DNA of 64,000 bases, taken from positions 21,328,001 through 21,392,000 of the forward strand of contig JBANAY010000003.1 in assembly GCA_037952775.1 (NCBI GenBank), in the 5' to 3' direction. The DNA is from Clonostachys chloroleuca. Taxonomy: Eukaryota > Ascomycota > Sordariomycetes > Hypocreales > Bionectriaceae. This document shows, in pieces, positions 45,480 to 58,350 of the stretch; the first letter of the stretch is position 1; every line of letters begins with the position of its first letter. The notes below the pieces were generated by a model. The model did no database searches, was not told where the DNA came from, and worked only from the letters and a program-made list of their open reading frames with translations. A program made the translations under genes and the position numbers.

Positions 45480-46692
45480 ATGCCTGCCTCATCTTCCCTG
45501 TCGCTGGCTTCGGCTTTCTTCGTGGCTCTGGCAGCCAGCTCCCCCCTCCGCCGCTCCCTTGAAACACGCAGCGTCTGGCAACCTGCTCCCGGCACCTCGT
45601 GGGACATCCAGCTCTCCGAGGAGCTCAAGGTCGACCTCAACAGCCCCTCGCTTCCCAACAACGTCGAGGTGATCGACATCGACCTCTTCACCAACACGGG
45701 CAACACCTTCACCAACCCTGACGACTCCAAGATCAAGGCCCTGCACGCTGCCAACAAGAAGGTCATCTGCTACTTCAGCGCCGGCTCCTACGAGCCCTAT
45801 CGCCCCGACAGCAGCCGATTCACCTCCGCTGACCAGGGCTCTGGTCTCAATGGCTGGCCCGACGAGACTTGGCTGAACCTCAAGAGCGAGAATGTGGCCA
45901 ACATCATGCGCGACCGTATTGCTCTGGCAGCAAAGGTCGGATGCGACGGTATCGACCCCGACAACATGGACGGCTATGTAAGTCTCTTCCTCTTTAATTC
46001 TTCATCTTTCGCCAGTCACTCATACAAGTGAATAGGACAACGAGAACGGTATCGGTCTCACCAAGCAGGACACCATTGATTACTTCAAGAACGTCCTCTC
46101 CCCCGCTGCCCAGCAGCACGGCCTAGCCCTCGGCCTCAAGAACTCCATCAACATCATCCCCGACGTCCTCCCTGTCACCCAGTTCGTCGTCACCGAGCAG
46201 TGCGCCGAGTACAGCGAGTGCGACCAGTACCAGCCCTACATCACTGCCGGCAAGCCCGTCTTCCAGATTGAGTACCCCATGGGCGAGAGCAGCTCCGCCG
46301 CCGCCAAGTCCCTCGCCGTCGACAGCACCAACACCTTCTGCGCCGCCCAGGCCAACGGCTTCAGCACCGTCCTCAAGCTGCTCAGCCTGAACAGCTGGGT
46401 CCAGACGTGCGGCGGCGAGGTCACCGTCCCTACCACCACCGGCCAGGCTCCCTCCGCCACCACAACCGCCGCCAGCAAGACCTCTCAGGCTCCCACCACC
46501 ACCACGACCAAGGGTGCTGCCGTCCCTACTACCACCACCTCCACTGCTGCTTCCGCTACTGCCACCTCCGACTCCGGCAGTGATGATGAGGAGGAGGATG
46601 ACTCCGGCAGCGACAGCGACAGCGGCCGTGGCAATGGCAAGGGCAAGGGCCAAGGTGGCCGCCGCAACCGCAAGACCTACAACCGCCAGTAG
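45480..46692 (+). CDS. Secreted GH114 endo-alpha-1,4-polygalactosaminidase-like glycosidase
   Basis: Exons 45480-45977 and 46036-46692 give 384 aa. A signal peptide covers about residues 1-20. The GH114 barrel shows the usual blocks: WDIQLSEEL, EVIDIDLFTN, KKVICYFSAGSYEPYRPD, GCDGIDPDNMDGYDNENG (acidic active-site cluster) and LGLKNS, then VTEQCAEYSECDQYQPY and KPVFQIEYP. After about residue 300 a Thr/Ser/Ala-rich linker follows, probably O-glycosylated. The end is an acidic run (DSGSDDEEEDDSGSDSDS) and a basic, Gly-rich end (GKGKGQGGRRNRK). No GPI signal is seen. The family cleaves galactosaminogalactan in the fungal matrix. The tail may hold the enzyme on the wall or matrix. Confidence 0.9.
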
Positions 46693-49120
46693 GCAAAACC
46701 AAGCAAGTTTGACACTGCTGGTTTTCCCGCTCCCTTTGAGAGGGAGCTACGACAGTGCCTACGACAATGACATTTTTACGACCCCTTCAACTGATGCCTC
46801 CTGCCTCACGACAGGAAACTTTTTTGAAAAAAAAAAGGAGGAAAACGGACTTTCTGATTTCATGTAGCCGTGCTGTACTTTGACAGTCACACTTTCTAGA
46901 GCCTTGATATTCTTTTTAGGATTGGAATGATTACATGAATTATCTACAGCTTTGCCGAGTGCCTAACATGAAAATGTCTTTGATGAATGAGTCGTGAATG
47001 AACCAACCCCAACTCCCTACTCCCCAAACTCTCACCACTCTCACCATCTAAACCTAGTCACTACAGTCAAGAGTTTTCCTTTCACTTTGCTCGCCAAACG
47101 TCCAACGGCTCGCTAGACCACTTAGTCGCCGTTAGCACGGACCCCAATTCGCCCGTCTACCCCTTGGCCGGCGAAGGGCTAGATCAGGCACGGATCTCAC
47201 CGGGCAGACTGCTAGTGGTCTTGGGGTCCTCGCTATTGGAGTCTTCCCCTGCATCGCTGCGGGAATCCAGTCTGCAGGCGGCCAGAGGCGGACAATGGCT
47301 GCAGGTGAGGCGGTTTGTTCCCTCCCACTCACCGTAAGCCTCCATGGTAGTGCAACGCCTTCTACGTACATATGCCTCCCCCATCTCGCTAGACTTCTCA
47401 ATAGCTGTCCTAGGTACAATTATCCTGGCTATTTGAGGCAGAACCAGTAGCCGCTACGCCGCTCGGAACCTGTGTAGGTAGCCGGCGGTATTTCTCGATA
47501 GCTCCAGTTCTCCCCGTACATGTCAGTGTTTCGACTCGGCTGCACCAACTTGTTCTGTTCAAGTTCAGGAACCCCTGCATGACGCATGCTTTGCCTACCT
47601 ACCTGAGTAATCGCTGACATTTGCCCCGGGCCCCTGCGCGATACTGCGTAGTGGCATAATAGCTCCTTAAAGTTAAAACGTGGCGCTGAGGCAACTTCCG
47701 ATCCAATCATTGCCTCCCATCATGCCCGAGCGAGGTGCAGATCAGTGTCATCTTGGCTTCAAAGCAACACCTCCCATCAAGATCAGGTATGATCGTCACC
47801 GCAACTGTGACCAAGATCACGGTAACTAGTGTTGCATGATTCATAGTGGTGAAAGGCAGCCTGTCTCGACCTGTGTTGACGCTTCCAGCCCCCTATTCTG
47901 ATCCTTCCGCCTCTTTTCTTTTTCTAGGTACATCTCAAAACTTGGCAGGCTGGGGGGTGGACGTGGCCGTCGTCTATTTCCTCTTGCCTAGCCGAGCCCT
48001 AATGCATGCGTCCGATCCCATCACACTCGGGCATCAACGCACAAGCCAGGGAGTTTTGCTGGTTGTTTTACATTTCGGACGAGGTTCGATCGGCCACTTA
48101 GATCGGTAATAATCATGGAGTTTGCTTAGCCATCGCGGAGACTTTCTCCCTCCGCGCGAGTAATGCTTGTTCAGCTATGGCAACTCCACTCATCATGGGT
48201 GGGAGGCACCGTCTTGATCATATTTGGCATGGTCGTCTGGTGTTTACTCAAGGATAGCGCCAAATTATAGTTGTCGCTCAAGTACGGAGTATAATTATGC
48301 ATAATAAAGTTCAAGGCATATGATACTTAACAGCTGGGAATAAGTTGGCTAAAAAAAGAGGCTGGGCAATATATCTGACTAAAAGGAAGTATTTCGAGTC
48401 TCTAGCAATCGTGTTCTAGTCGCGCATATTATGTATTAGTTACTTCCAGTAGATCTACCTAACGAATATGGTAGGAGGAGAAGTCTAGGAAGGCTGTCAT
48501 AGATGTATTTACATATAGTTTTACAAAGAGAACCCTCAATCGGCCTGTAATTAAGCAAGAAATAACACCCAGTCATGCATTACCATGGCCAAGCGCCTTT
48601 TTCTTTCTCGTAGGAGATTGGAATCACACTAGAAGAATTGGAGCAGCAATCTCTTGAAGGCAAAGAACGCTGGTTCTTCTGAGAGTAGAATATTCGACGA
48701 TCTTGAAGATTAATCGCCAGAACGTTGAAGAGCCTCCAGGATCATTTCTTCCGTTTGAAAGCTGAATGATTCGGTAGGCCAAATGAGATTTGTTCGTGAA
48801 TAGGCACGCTCCAACCAATATATTCAAGATATCTTTTCAAAGAGCCAAGGGCCCAATTGCAACCCCATAGCAAGGCTAGAACTCGATAAACTTTTTATCC
48901 CTGCCGGGCATAACCAAGATCCAGATGAGATCGCAACCGGGATCACCATTAGTCAGACCCTTGCCTGAGTACCGGTCCGCACACTGCCGTTAAACCTCGG
49001 CTTTTTCAAATGGCGAAACTATATCGGTCAACGCCGAGAATAATATAAATCCAGGTATTGTCCCACTATTCTGTTATACCCTGCCCTTCAAGGGACATCA
49101 AACGATCCTACATAGAAAAC
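46693..49120. other. Intergenic, 2.4 kb, no gene seen
   Basis: No frame with recognisable content was found. The left part is the GH114 3' flank; the right part ends in a TATAAAT motif before the thioesterase gene. Confidence 0.5.
49044..49050 (+). promoter_or_regulatory. TATA box of the thioesterase gene
   Basis: TATAAAT lies about 77 bp upstream of the ATG at 49121. The role is inferred from position. Confidence 0.4.
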
Positions 49121-49711
49121 ATGTCCGCTTCGCCTGACGTGAACCATTTCCTCTCAATCCCATGGTGTGCATCGCTCATCGGGGACATAGACAAACTGGA
49201 CTACATCTACCCCCAGGATGAAAACCCCGATATAGATTTATTCCACCGGCGACTTTTGAGAGTGGAAAATGGCATGAGCGCCTTCATGATATTCGCCAAA
49301 CGCGCCCCCCAACCCACAGACGGATCCGATCTGGGGATATTCGCTATCCGGGAAATGACCCTTCTGGTGGACGTCGGCGTCAATGTCAGCGGGTGGGAGG
49401 GTGTCTGCCACGGCGGATTCACCTCGTTCCTGTTCGATATAGCCGGGGGCTGGCTTGGCCAAGCGAATGTGATGCAGGCCATTGCGGACGGGAAGATACT
49501 GCCCACCAGCGGATCAATGACGAAAAAGCTGGAGGTGGAGTACTTGGCACCGGTGCTCGTGCCCAGGGTCCTGATGTTGAAGTCGGAGATTAATAAGATC
49601 GAGGGGCGCGATATTGATATAGGGATAACTCTTGAGGATGAACGGGGGAAGATACTTAGCCGCGGAAGGCTGGCCTCGATTATCACTCAACCCAAAAAGG
49701 CCAGGATTTGA
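49121..49711 (+). CDS. Hotdog-fold acyl-CoA thioesterase-like protein
   Basis: A single exon encodes 196 aa. I chose the start at 49121 over an in-frame ATG at 49058 because the latter would sit almost on the TATA box. The hotdog core is GVCHGGFTSFLFDIAGG, with the HGG and Asp residues used by PaaI/THEM4-like thioesterases. It is followed by strands SMTKKLEVEYLAPVLVPRV and DIGITLEDERGKILSRGRLAS. The expected reaction is hydrolysis of an acyl-CoA, usually as a dimer or tetramer. The substrate is unknown. No clear targeting signal is seen. Confidence 0.82.
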   Translation: MSASPDVNHFLSIPWCASLIGDIDKLDYIYPQDENPDIDLFHRRLLRVENGMSAFMIFAKRAPQPTDGSDLGIFAIREMTLLVDVGVNVSGWEGVCHGGFTSFLFDIAGGWLGQANVMQAIADGKILPTSGSMTKKLEVEYLAPVLVPRVLMLKSEINKIEGRDIDIGITLEDERGKILSRGRLASIITQPKKARI

Positions 49712-50468
49712 AGCTCGTCGTGTCCATGCTGAGGCCATGATACCCAATTCTAGAATTATTGTTCACACATATTTCACTTTACACACTTTTGCATTTAGAC
49801 CTCTTTATCTGAGGATCCTGTATGCTGGCAAGACATATCATGCGCTGCATCTCCCGTCAATCGCGCCATTCATCAAGTTTCTTGACTATCAGAGTAGACG
49901 GAGAATAGACATCTGATCAGGACGGAATATAAAGCGAGTAAAACATAATCAAGACTACGATGAAATGCTTTCCATTATCTACATTTGGTGAGTCACCCTC
50001 TGCCTTCCAACCCAGACAACCGTTCGGAACGTGGTCAAAGTAGAGAGGTTTTTGCTTACGATATAATTTACGAGAGTAAATTTCCATCAGGATTATCTTC
50101 ACGGATTGGTTCACTCAAGGCAAATCTTAATGGTTATAATTTGAACAAATTCTTCATTTGTGCTTGATATGTAGTGACTGTACGTAGTAACATAGATCCC
50201 AACCCCCAAAACCAAACGAGTGTGCTCAAACAATCTAATTCTAAATAACTCAATGTCGCACAATGACACAATATTTCAGCAGCAAAGCCGCAGTGAGCGT
50301 AACAACCTGACCAGGCAGGCGGAAAGACGGCGCGATATAAGTTTGTCTTATGTTCCAACTTTTCAACAATGACCACAGTTTGCAGAGCTCGTTCCATCTG
50401 CAAATGGTGGGGTCTTGGTCCTTTTCTCACTTCCATCTGAGAAGAACAGAGAAGGGCCACCTCCTTGT
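49712..50468. other. Spacer between thioesterase and NRPS-like genes
   Basis: AT-rich 3' flanks of two convergent genes. No gene is seen. Confidence 0.5.
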
Positions 50469-53400
50469 TCAGGTTTTCTCGGCTACCTGCTCGGCTGCCC
50501 CCTCGTATTTGACTCTCTGCCCTTTGAACCTCTCCGCAGGCCACCCCTGCATCGTTTGGTTTGCCTCCACAACGTCACCGCCCATGACCAGCGTGTGTTC
50601 CATCAAGCAACTGTCACTCTTCATCGTCGCACCACTCAAGAGCCTGCTGCCAGTTCGCAGGACGCATCGGTCTCCAATCTCCAGCCTGTTCAGGTCAAAC
50701 TTGCCCCGAGTGTTGATGTGGGCTACCACGCTAGCATCATCTACCACGACTCTGTCCCCGAGGCTGATCAAGTCTGGCTCAGTGAAGGCCAGACTCGGTC
50801 GCCCATTGGCAAACAGAGCACAGTCCTTGCCGATCTTGGCTCCCATGGCGCGGAAGTACATCACAGTCCAGTGAGTGCCAGTCAACATTCCCAGCACGCC
50901 CCTGCCACGGTAACACTGGCGCCGAATCTTCTCAATAGACAGGAAGAGCTGCCATCGCTGGCAGTACGAAGACTTGTCCCAGTCGTAGTTCCCAGGCATG
51001 CGCCGTCCGAGCAAAATCCATTTCGCAGCTATCACTATGGCCACGGCCAGCACGGCATGCAGCGTGGTGAGGATCGCAATAACCACCCAGTTCAACAGGA
51101 AGATACCGAGCCAGTCGTACCAGAAGCTAACTTGAGGTACGAAGCGGCGCATAATCACATCAACAATCTGCGCAGCTGAGATGCTGGGCACGTTCCAGAA
51201 GAATGATGCGAATACCGTGAGGAAAGTTGAGTAGCAGAAGATGAAAAATTGCCCAAATACGCGGTAGGGGGCAATCTTCATGTGAAATGCTCTGCCAAAC
51301 GGAGAGGAATCGTTGGATGCCTCGCTTGAACTTCGCTCCGTGTCCGAGTCCGAGCCAACATAGCGCTGAGAGGTTCTGTATGACTTCTTTGTGGAGTTCC
51401 TTCGCGTCTCCGCGAGGGTGTCATCGCTACTCATGTGCTGAACCTGAGATCTTGGCTGCGTCTTCTGCTCAACATCTTCTTCCGCTTCTAATGTGGTTTC
51501 GCTGCCGTTTCGACTACGGCGGGAAGCTGCACGGAATTTTATGGTTGATTTCTCGCGACCAGCTGCCAAGCAAACAGAATCACCTCCCTTAGATCCAACG
51601 TAGGTGCCATCTGAAGGGTACAGTGCCCCACGCTTCGTGAGTGCGCCTGAGCCCATCACAGTTCTCTCCCCAACGTCAACACCAGGGAGAAGACAGACTC
51701 GGTCGGCAATCATCGCGCGATCACGGACAGTGACTTTTTCAGACCCTGTTTTATCTGATGTGACAAGATGCGATCTGGATCCAAACACGACGTCGTTTCC
51801 AATGTCTATTAAATGGTAATCTCCAATTGAGGGCCCAGTGCCTGGCCAATACACGCGCTTTCCGATCTTGCCTCCAAGCATTCGGATGGCCACGGAAGTG
51901 GCCTCGTAGTGCTGTCCAAATAGAGCAGTCATGTCATGGAGGCGTCTCTCAGGGAGCAGGGTTTTGATGAGGGATGCTCGCCAGGTCGCAATGGCTCCGC
52001 GGCCTTCCGCCGGTCCTCCCGTCATTTGACCAAATATCGCATCAAGACACAGCTTTACAAGAACGGTGAATCCAAATATGATGAAGGGGGACAGGAGACT
52101 TCTTAGAACAAATGCTAGATAGTGATAACCGACTCGATCGGCATCGGTGAACCAGTTCAGGATGGCGCGAATGGCCATGCCGCCTTGGGCCGGCCTTTCG
52201 ATCACCATGCCGAGAAGACCGGCAAACCAAGGCATCATGGCAGCGAAATTACCAATCACACTGATGGGAAAGGTGAAGAGTCCAGCCAGCAGCCAGTGTG
52301 GCTTTGGCACACCTGAGCGCCCCAATCCGCGGTTGGATTCATCGGCATCGTCCAGCTCCCAACTGGAAGAGTTGGGACCAATACATGTTTCAGCGGGGAT
52401 GACAGATCCTGCAGCTATGATTGAGGATGTGCCGATATATGCATTCTCCCCGACGGTGATCCGGCCCAAGTACATGGAGGTGTTACCCTCAGCGGCAAAC
52501 GGACGACAGATACACCCTGCCAATGTTGCGCCATCCCGTATATCCAGGAGATCCCATTCGCCCAGAGACGCTTTGGCAAGCCTCACATCCTTTCCAATGC
52601 GAGCTCCCATGAGACGGTAATAGATACGCATAGTAGCTTCAGACGTAGTGAAGAACCCGAGACCACAGATAGTGTGGATCTTCTCGACAAGCCACCATCT
52701 CGTGTGATAAAGTCCCCACATGGGATAGAGGCCTTCGCGGTAACGACCGATAATCAGCCACTTGGCCAAAATACCGACAAAGGGGGTGAAAGTCCGCATC
52801 ACCACCCCAGAAAACAACAACGAGAGCGTTAGGTTGAGTAGTCTGCCGACCAATGAGTTGTTGGTGGGCCAGCCCTGGGTATACGAAAGACCTAACATGA
52901 AAATAGACAGGTGCAGGGCCCGGCGGAGCGGGTATGCGACGACCATCGGGAAGAGTTGCAGCAGCATCAAGAAGGGATTTGTAGAGCTGTTTGTTACGGC
53001 ACATCCGACAGGCTTGGTTTTTACTTGTACCTCCTCTCCTTGTAGGCCTTCAATGTGCGCGGTTATGGCCTTCACTGTTCCGTGGTTGAAGATGAGGTTG
53101 ATGGACAGATGAACATTGAAGGTAGTCCGAAGGAGTGATACTAGACGACCAGCGCGAAGCGAGTCACCTCCAAGACTGAAGAAGTCGGCATTTGGGAACA
53201 CGTCGTCTGGCCGGCATCCCAAAACGTCGGCAAAGGCTTTCGTTACTCTGCCTTCTACAGAGGCAGTCAGCTTAGCCAAAGTCGCTTCCTGAAGCTCGTT
53301 GATGGCTTTGTCAAGCTTCTTTTCATCCACTTCGCCACCAGGGAGAGTGGGTAATGGTTCCTTCATCAACTGAACTTGATCTGGCACCAAGTAGTTATGT

Positions 53401-55728
53401 AAAGAGTTTGCCATGTGAGATTTGACAGTATCTGCCAGTCGAGGGTCTAAAGCAGGCCCCCCAGATCTACACGGGGCAATAAATAGGCTGGCGGCAGCAA
53501 CGTCAGAAGAATTCCGGTAGTGGTGGCGCAAGTTTTGGGGCAGTATCTCCTTTACGCTGTGATATACAGCGAGATGGTCGACTTGACATAGCATGGATGG
53601 TATTCCGACTGACAGTGCTGTATCCGGCGGTGGACATCTTGCCTCCCAATGTCGAGCAAGATAATTCGTCTCATCGCTCACACCTGGTAATTTCAATCGC
53701 TGAGAGAGGCTTATGCGCAACACCTTATTGTTCTTCTTGGGCAGGTCATCCATGTAAACAACCAGCATAGGCCACTTCACCTGTTGTAATGAGGACCGCA
53801 GAACAGTGTGAAGAGTTCGCAGGTCAACTCTTGGGACGTTTGGGGGCGTGACCAGCACGACCGCTACCACTTCTTGAAGCACATCATGGCGAGCAGAAAA
53901 TGCAAGAACTTGACTGATACGTCCCTGTATAGAGCTCTCTGCTGATATGGACGCTGATAAGATCGCGTTCTCGACCTCAAACGGAGAGATCAACTCTCCG
54001 CCACGGTTGATAACCTCTTTACTTCGGCCAGTAATATAGAGGTAGCCCTCTGGATCCATGTAACCCAAGTCACCTGTATCAAACCACCCGTGCTTATTGA
54101 AGGGGGATTTGTCGTAGGTTCCGTCCGACATCAGATAGCCGGGGAAAACAGGTTCGCCGCGCACACAGATTCTGCCAACGGTACCGCATTCCACTTTCCC
54201 CTCATTCCAATCAAGAATAGCCAACTCGGGGCCGGTACTGATGCCAGACGTCCCCTCCCTATCAAGTTTGTAATCAAGCGGTGGAGTGGAAATGGGCATG
54301 CATCTATCATCAGATTAGTACAACTGGTGGAAAAAAAGACCTTCCAAGGAGAGGGAAACTGACTCTGTCATTCCGTAGCTGGGGAGAACCACGCATCCGA
54401 ATGTGTCGCGGAGCTGGTACGCCAAGGAGGGCAACAGTCCGCCTGCCGCGTTACACGCAAGTCTTATCCGGCTCTTTTTCAGAGACTCTTGGCGCGTGGA
54501 AGCTTGTTCGAGGATCACTGAATGCATAGAGGGAGAAGCATAGTACCAGGTAGGATGTAGCTCCTCCACAACATCCCAAAACATGTTGGGATCGAACGCA
54601 GAACAGCATATCGTCGACCCGCCAGAAAATAGGGGCGCAAAGATGTTTCTAATCAACCCTCCTCTGTTATTGTTTAGTATTAGTCTCAATTTACACTCGG
54701 TAAAAAGGTGGTACTTACACATGATACAAGGGCATCATGTTGAGGCAGACATCCGTCTCAGTCAAGCCCCAGGATTCCATGACGAACAAAATACCAGCAA
54801 TCATCGAGTGCACCGTGATAGGCACTATCTTCTTCGTCCCAGACGTCCCGCTTGTGAATAGAATCAGGGCGATGTCGTCGGCTCGGTTAGGCTCAGGCGG
54901 CTTTTCGGAGCAGACCAGGGCCCGTCCCTCCAAGGACCTCAGAGCTATCCCGTCTCTTTGATCCCAGTCCACCAGCACGACCTCAACTCCCCTTGAAGGC
55001 GCCCATTCTTGTATCCCCAGCTTCTGACAGTCGTCCAAGGTCGTTAAGATAAGACTGGCGCCAGAATTTTCGACATCTGCCCGAAACTGTTCCTGGCCTG
55101 CCACTGGATTGATCGGGGCTGCGGTGTAGTGAGTTGCTACCGCGACACATGTGGCAGCGAGAAGTGGTCCATTGGGGAGGGCGATCGCGACTGTGGGTTT
55201 TCTCGGCGCATCGCTTGTCGGTAGACGAAAGTTGGCGACATACTTGGACAGTCCATGGTGGGTGATGTAGCTTCGTGAATCTGTCGCGAGGAGCGCAGGG
55301 CGGGGAGCGTCTCCCAAAAAGTCACCGATCCCACCATAGGATCTTTTAACCAGTTGGCTCGTGGCATCGACAAGCCATTGGAGTTGTTGATCGCCTTCAC
55401 CACTCCTAGCACTATCAGGCAGGTACTTGGAAACTCTGGTGTGGCACTTGACGAGCTCGAATGTAGGCCATGGCCCAGGAAGCTCAGAAAGGGCAACGTA
55501 GAGCAGGTGGAGTGGTCGAAACGAAGGATGGGATGGGGCAGGGATGGACTGTAGCAAAACAACTTTCGGCAGGCATGGGCTGCTCACCCACGGGCTATGC
55601 CTAACTTCATCAAGCGGGCGTTGGTAAAGCTGAAGCAGCTCGTCCGAGAGCTCTCCGGCAAGAAGCGATTCTGGATCCATGGACAACTTCATGTTGGCAC
55701 GGTCGAGACCACAACTTGACCCCTCCAA
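50469..55728 (-). CDS. NRPS-like A-T enzyme with six membrane helices and three hexapeptide-repeat domains (poly-lysine-synthetase-like)
   Basis: Exons 55728-54719, 54663-54364 and 54303-50469 join in phase to 1714 aa; in-frame ATGs at 55692 and 55680 are alternative starts. The adenylation domain covers about residues 130-740: LILFTSGTSGTKK (A3), LPSYGMTE (A5), GWFDTGDLGYMD (A7), YLYITGRSKEVINRGGE (A8) and PKKNNKVLR (A10). A carrier domain at about 790-870 carries the phosphopantetheine Ser in FFSLGGDSLRAG. There is no condensation or reductase domain. The rest alternates about six membrane helices with three left-handed beta-helix (hexapeptide) domains starting YYRLMGARIGKDV, IRMLGGKIGKRV and YFRAMGAKIGKDC. 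This is the layout of epsilon-poly-L-lysine synthetase and its fungal relatives, which make isopeptide homopolymers. The monomer is not predictable by eye. Confidence 0.85.
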
Positions 55729-57344
55729 AGCGTCACTTGTTTTGGTAGAGGGTTAGATGCCAAGAAAGAGGACGTGGGAGGAATTTATCAATGGATCAAA
55801 GGAGCTGATACATCAGAAGTCTAGAACAAGCTTTGCCATGTAATACTTCTTTCCCGAGGTCTTATTTCCTCATATATGCTCTCACACACTCCAAGATGGA
55901 GCAATGAGAAGCCCTCTTGCGCCCATGTTTTCCATGATGAATCATGAATAAACACGGTAACAATATCACATACCAGTTGAGGGCCAAAGAAGCAGGATCT
56001 AGTATTACGATCATGTCACTGTCGAAGCTGGAAAGAATGAGACCAAGCAGGCCTCTGGCCGGCAGTTCTGAAACGGGCCTCGCACTCCTGATCCACATGC
56101 TCGTGAAAAACAACCGCGAAACCAGACAGCAGAAAAAGAAATGAGGCCCATGATGTTCCCAAGTGACTGGCCCGGAAAGTGGCCGCTGAGACATGTGGAC
56201 CAACAAAGGGCCACTCGTGGCCTAGTGTCTCCTGCCGCGTTGATTCAGGCTCATCAACAAGCTTAGAGCTTCTGCAAGATGACCGCATATGGCACAAATC
56301 ACATATGATGACCCGAATCCGCTATGGCCTAACGGAAAAAGCCCCTGAATAGCATGTGCTTAGCTCGTTGTGTCATGCCCACTGTCAGGAGAAAGTTCAA
56401 GAGAAGCGGGCCATGATGGCGGGACTAGTCAGGTAGCTCCCAAGGCTCCTTATCCAAATCCTCGGTAGAACCTCTTCGTTGGAATGCGGACGCGTTTTAG
56501 TGGTCTTCAGGAGGGTTTTCACTCCTCTTCTCGCAGGGCCACCATTAGGCTTGCGGGCTTTAAAGCCATTAGGAGCCGCAGGCTCTGCAAATCGAGATTG
56601 GCGGAAAGATATGGCGATCGAAGATCCATACCAATGCGCTGCATACCGGACCATATCCATCATCTCCCACCCAATGAACAAATCCATGGCCCACGGGAAA
56701 TGAAGTTTCTGCATGGCGATCTCGTAGCAGTTGTCGATCAGACTGCATCTGAGTATGCTACGGCCGGCAGATCAACAAACGAAGCAAGCCATTTCATCCA
56801 ATTTCCATAGCTCTCATCTTTATCTCTCATTCCCAACCAAACTTAGCCTTGTTTCGGGACTTTTTGGCATGGCAGGTTGCTCTCATGTCGAAGAGACGGC
56901 GATAACTCCCCTTACCACAAGGCAAATGACGACTTTTGTCTTCCACAAGGCGGGAGGGCGCAGAGACGTCAATGATCTTCGTTACCAGACGGCAGGGTTG
57001 ACTCACCACCTACGTCAAGGGCGTAGAAAAACAGGTATCTCCTGTTTGATCTTCCAATCCAGCATCCCGTTGGGTGATCGCGGGATGCCATTGAAGGGAC
57101 GTGTGCAAATTGATACATTTCTCCCTTTTGTCATCAGCAATTCTTGTTTGATGTCCATATCAGTCGGGGCAAGAGCGAGCGGTGTTAGTCGTGGTAGGCG
57201 TGGCTTAGTCATCAGCTTGCGATAAGCTTTTGATCTTCTCACTTGCGCCAAGCTGCTCAACCCAGCATCATCTCTCAGGCTTAACTACTACCTAGTCACC
57301 AAGTATCGAGTTCAGAGGACTGGATTCTTCCTGCTATTTTCAAT
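55729..57344. other. Intergenic, 1.6 kb
   Basis: Contains the NRPS-like promoter on the left and the RRM-protein promoter on the right. Small open frames such as 56731-57225 (+) show no recognisable domain. Confidence 0.5.
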
Positions 57345-58195
57345 ATGGCCTCCACGCTACCAGTCTCAACGTTCGTGTCATTGCACTCCGACACGCGACG
57401 TGATGATGTTGGCTAACCTCACTTCTTAGGGTCTACGTTCAAAATCTCGAAGAGCGCGTCAAGCCCGACGCGCTGACCTATGCGCTCCGAGCTATCTTTG
57501 AGGAGTTTGGAAATGTGGTCGACATCGTAGCAAAGAAGAACCTCAAGGCCAAGGGCCAGGCCTTCGTGGTCTTTGACGACCCCCAGAGCGCGCAGACTGC
57601 CATCGAGGAGGTGCAAGGCTTCCCTCTGTTCGACAAGCCACTGCGTGTCGCGATGGCGCGATCAAAGAGCGACAAGACAGTCGAGCTTAATTGCAGCGGC
57701 GAGGAATTAGAGTCTCACAAGCGACACCGCCAAGCTGAGAAAGGTAGGGCCGAACCACCCAAGAAATTACCCTGGATCAACGAGGCTGACTTTGAAACCC
57801 CAACAGAAAAGAGGCAGGCCGAAGAAGCTGCCGAAGAGCAGAAACAGCTCAAGCGCGCCGCTGGAGCCCCAACAGACCCCAGACCGATCAAGGCTGCCAG
57901 GCCATCCGGCCTCAAGTCGACCAGTGTCGCTACCTCCTCCGTCGTGCCAGACGAATACCTTCCTCCAAACAAGATTCTCTTTTTGCAGAATCTCCCCGAC
58001 GCGTCCGACGTGGATGCTCTCACCGCCATCTTCTCCCGCTTCGAAGGTTTCCGCGAAGTAAGAACGGTGCCAGGACGAAGAAACATCGCATTCGTAGAAT
58101 ACGAGGCGGAACAGGGCGCCATTTCAGCCAAGGAGAGCACCGCAGGCATGACTTTAGGGGACAAGAACATCAGAGTCACATACCAACGTCAATAG
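57345..58195 (+). CDS. U1A/U2B''-type snRNP protein with two RRMs
   Basis: Exon 1 is 57345-57370 (26 nt) and exon 2 is 57430-58195; the product is 263 aa. The short first exon gives MASTLPVST and is joined across an intron with a CTAAC branch site to VYVQNLEERV. RRM1 (about residues 9-88) has RNP2 VYVQNL and RNP1 KGQAFVVF. A Lys/Glu/Pro-rich linker follows. RRM2 (about 185-263) has RNP2 ILFLQNL and RNP1 RNIAFVEY. The two-RRM layout with a charged linker is that of U1A and U2B''. The protein binds an snRNA stem-loop in the nucleus. Fungi usually have one such gene, often called U2 B''/MSL1. Confidence 0.9.
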
Positions 58196-58350
58196 TGGAA
58201 ATAATGCTACCAACTGTAATAATACGCCAGCTTAGGAAGGAATTCAATAGAAAAACAAGCCTCGTACAAGACCATTGATGTACACCCAAGATTGATGAGC
58301 CTCCCAACGTGAGAACAAGGCCGTAGTGGCAAACAAAGTGGACATGCCGT

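Noticed and set aside
56731..57225. 164-aa open frame on the plus strand
   Set aside because: No motif, no intron pattern and low-complexity start. It lies in a promoter region.
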